A DNA stretch of 17,546 nt, taken from positions 1 through 17,546 of the forward strand of contig JASANZ010001821.1 in assembly GCA_030849805.1 (NCBI GenBank). The letters are read 5' to 3'. Shown piece by piece: positions 16,901 through 17,546 of the stretch (positions within the stretch are counted from its first letter, which is position 1; each line of letters starts with the position of its first letter). The position numbers were made by a program, and so were the translations under genes. The notes below the pieces were generated by a model. That model worked only from the letters and a program-made list of their open reading frames with translations. It ran no database searches and was not told where the DNA came from. This DNA comes from Sergeia podlipaevii (taxonomy: Eukaryota; Euglenozoa; Kinetoplastea; Trypanosomatida; Trypanosomatidae).

Positions 16901-17523
16901 ACACCGACGACGACGTCGACAAAGGCAATCTTTCTCTCACGAACGACAGTATTGCCCACAGCATCGCCGACACCCTCAGAGCGTCCTTTGCTTTTCCCTC
17001 ATCTTCTTCACCTGCTACTGCCGGCGCTGGCGTGGGTACTCCGTACACAGCAGTGGCACCTCTGCATGCAGATAAGAACATGATCCCCAAAGATAATGTG
17101 AATATGAAAACGCCAACGAAGAAGATGACATTAGGCAGCAGCGATCATCCACTAGCAATGGGGGGGGAGGCGGCGGGAGAAGAGAAGGGTCCAAAGGCTG
17201 ACAACCATGAGCCTTTTACAGAACAACCAAGGGCATTATTGACTTCGACTCTGCCTGATGATCTGGAGGACATACTGCGGCCCATGGAGAAGAAGGCCCA
17301 TAAAGAGGAATATGAAGCGTTTATCAAGCGGCGCAACCCTCAGTTCGAAATGCGGCCTGAGGACCATACGGTTAGCCATGATATTCATATGGTGCTTTCC
17401 ATCCTTGTTGCGACAGATATGTTCTTTGCAGAGGCTGAAAGATTGCTAAAGACAATGTATAGCATCAACGTGTTCGCCCGCAGCCGCGTTCGTCCTCCCA
17501 AAGAGAAGAAGCAGCAGTCGTAG
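13918..17523 (+). CDS. FUSC-type (aromatic acid exporter-like) duplicated membrane protein (1201 aa)
   Basis: Two hydrophobic blocks, each with room for about six helices, lie at residues ~102-252 and ~584-728, separated by a soluble helical region. This 6+6 layout with large cytosolic parts is the plan of the fusaric acid resistance/aromatic acid exporter family (bacterial AaeB and YccS, the fungal BRE4 group, plant ALMT relatives). In the second block, GVGWPTAGDTMIASVYRITGM near 615-635 resembles the conserved FUSC segment in which a small-residue turn precedes an Arg-x-x-Gly helix. Members export aromatic or organic acids or act as anion channels; the substrate here is unknown. The N-terminal ~95 residues are soluble and contain KHDL twice (20-23, 53-56). 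The tail beyond ~730 is cytosolic: a helical part to ~920, then a disordered Ser/Pro-rich segment (~930-1110) and a charged helical end. The start is the first ATG after an in-frame TAG at 13888-13890. The length exceeds bacterial members (roughly 650-720 aa). Confidence 0.8.
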   Translation: MDGVNFTDLLRHRSTDSLYKHDLESYSSSFAANGKPRSGVGSSQCKSFDENEKHDLASHTGNESEAIEVIMGRPALDAHTNLSNDTTSYFTFLRALQYPEVYMPIFYAARITLMVALPLGLLGRHPKVQNHFPAHVVIPLWGIVDCRYTVGEQIATTIVTCQTALFVMAWGTVNNSWSLLAHPSAWWCAVFFAVFAFSMFGDVRCKRLVVLMSVMILQMENLPGGTAMHYALNVGCDMFLSASFAFFQCLFPAKSVAKGCDEQMAGGWKHVGVIVRNAAKVCWSDDPIERAVALSRTSTMPLQNIFRDIPGKLFFVMYEFWESTLRLELRKERVDILKACIPRLHALTDCARALTMRRVYDTSKENSALASFTFGHRNGEHNALRYPTAASFEQPAECLKARETLEGEALPEKGNMNEEGDKEVRHREHAAVMWDRARDIARQPLENTLVALDSVLEQLGENLNPDATAQNVPFDDLRDAAAELGSALNKIHFDLLVQNETMVDAFHFSSTIFFHVTIIVLAEGLVEYGEGMKKFNRKRYKSQWTRIWEFFFYDYWSGFWEELPKRLTLATPRDVRMFKDAIKMACAYSVGVMFTEYADRENVYYFGMAILMGVGWPTAGDTMIASVYRITGMVCACSIAYIAVWHTPNLAGELAICIAGVFISLIFRDHPPYSHTAQYCSMLIITNLTSASQKMVMLSRIVSNCFTVMAYYAIVVFLFPIDVFKVAFTAEMGAIVEVTDRFSRLVDVISQPLNPNDTNQHDAILVELDHVKARGNIMWNKINAFGSWLPKVMGEPTTHGMSYPTAEMQNVLSSLRRLASATDIIVGGLYALHHVRYEGTVPQLRKMMSALAPVMRKVDVRSRIVMQDFIDALVMPYEWSPIVATQHFSEFLELNDDLHRSFFTVHWRHIKTLRNKFHKGVMARTFAAAASSNLMPPGSFTSFDAMRRNSDVKAAPGAPTRRASNSNSSVMSPYLPLGPASQQSQQQRSTNPMVDTDDDVDKGNLSLTNDSIAHSIADTLRASFAFPSSSSPATAGAGVGTPYTAVAPLHADKNMIPKDNVNMKTPTKKMTLGSSDHPLAMGGEAAGEEKGPKADNHEPFTEQPRALLTSTLPDDLEDILRPMEKKAHKEEYEAFIKRRNPQFEMRPEDHTVSHDIHMVLSILVATDMFFAEAERLLKTMYSINVFARSRVRPPKEKKQQS

Positions 17524-17546
17524 AGGGGTGCCCCCCTCTCTCTCCC

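Overview
The window looks like nuclear DNA of a trypanosomatid protist (Kinetoplastea). Four long intron-less reading frames all lie on the + strand. They are separated by about 1.9-2.1 kb of AT-rich, T-run-rich DNA full of simple repeats. Each fully visible start is preceded by polypyrimidine tracts and AG dinucleotides of the kind used for spliced-leader trans-splicing. There are no bacterial ribosome-binding sites, operon-like overlaps or cis-introns. Coding GC is moderate and intergenic GC clearly lower. The genus cannot be fixed from the sequence; the strongly AT-rich spacers argue against the GC-rich Leishmania style.

Layout. (1) 126-2051, open to the left edge: a long disordered protein ending in a cytochrome b5 haem-binding domain of the NCB5OR/RLF subtype. 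(2) 2052-4151: spacer. (3) 4152-5918: an orphan protein with a canonical N-terminal dual-acylation motif (Gly2/Cys5), predicted to be membrane or flagellum associated. (4) 5919-7775: spacer containing two candidate splice acceptors and an ATT microsatellite just before the next gene. (5) 7776-11873: a 1365-residue protein with an N-terminal C2HC zinc finger, a coiled coil, long low-complexity linkers and three C2-like beta-rich modules; its architecture resembles the ciliary protein CCDC17. (6) 11874-13917: spacer with a perfect 10-bp RNA-type hairpin. (7) 13918-17523: a large duplicated FUSC-type membrane protein with two six-helix membrane blocks and a long cytosolic tail. The last 23 bases are spacer.

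Genes of one trypanosomatid polycistronic unit are normally not functionally related, so no shared pathway is claimed. Two of the four have features compatible with the flagellum or cilium (the acylated protein and the CCDC17-like protein), but this is inference.

Points most worth following: the correct start of the third gene (first ATG at 7776, not the upstream GTG); its zinc finger/coiled coil/triple C2-like architecture; the free-standing NCB5OR-type b5 domain; ATG-free stretches upstream of three starts; and the hairpin at 13318-13341. I found no mobile element, CRISPR array, tRNA or rRNA.
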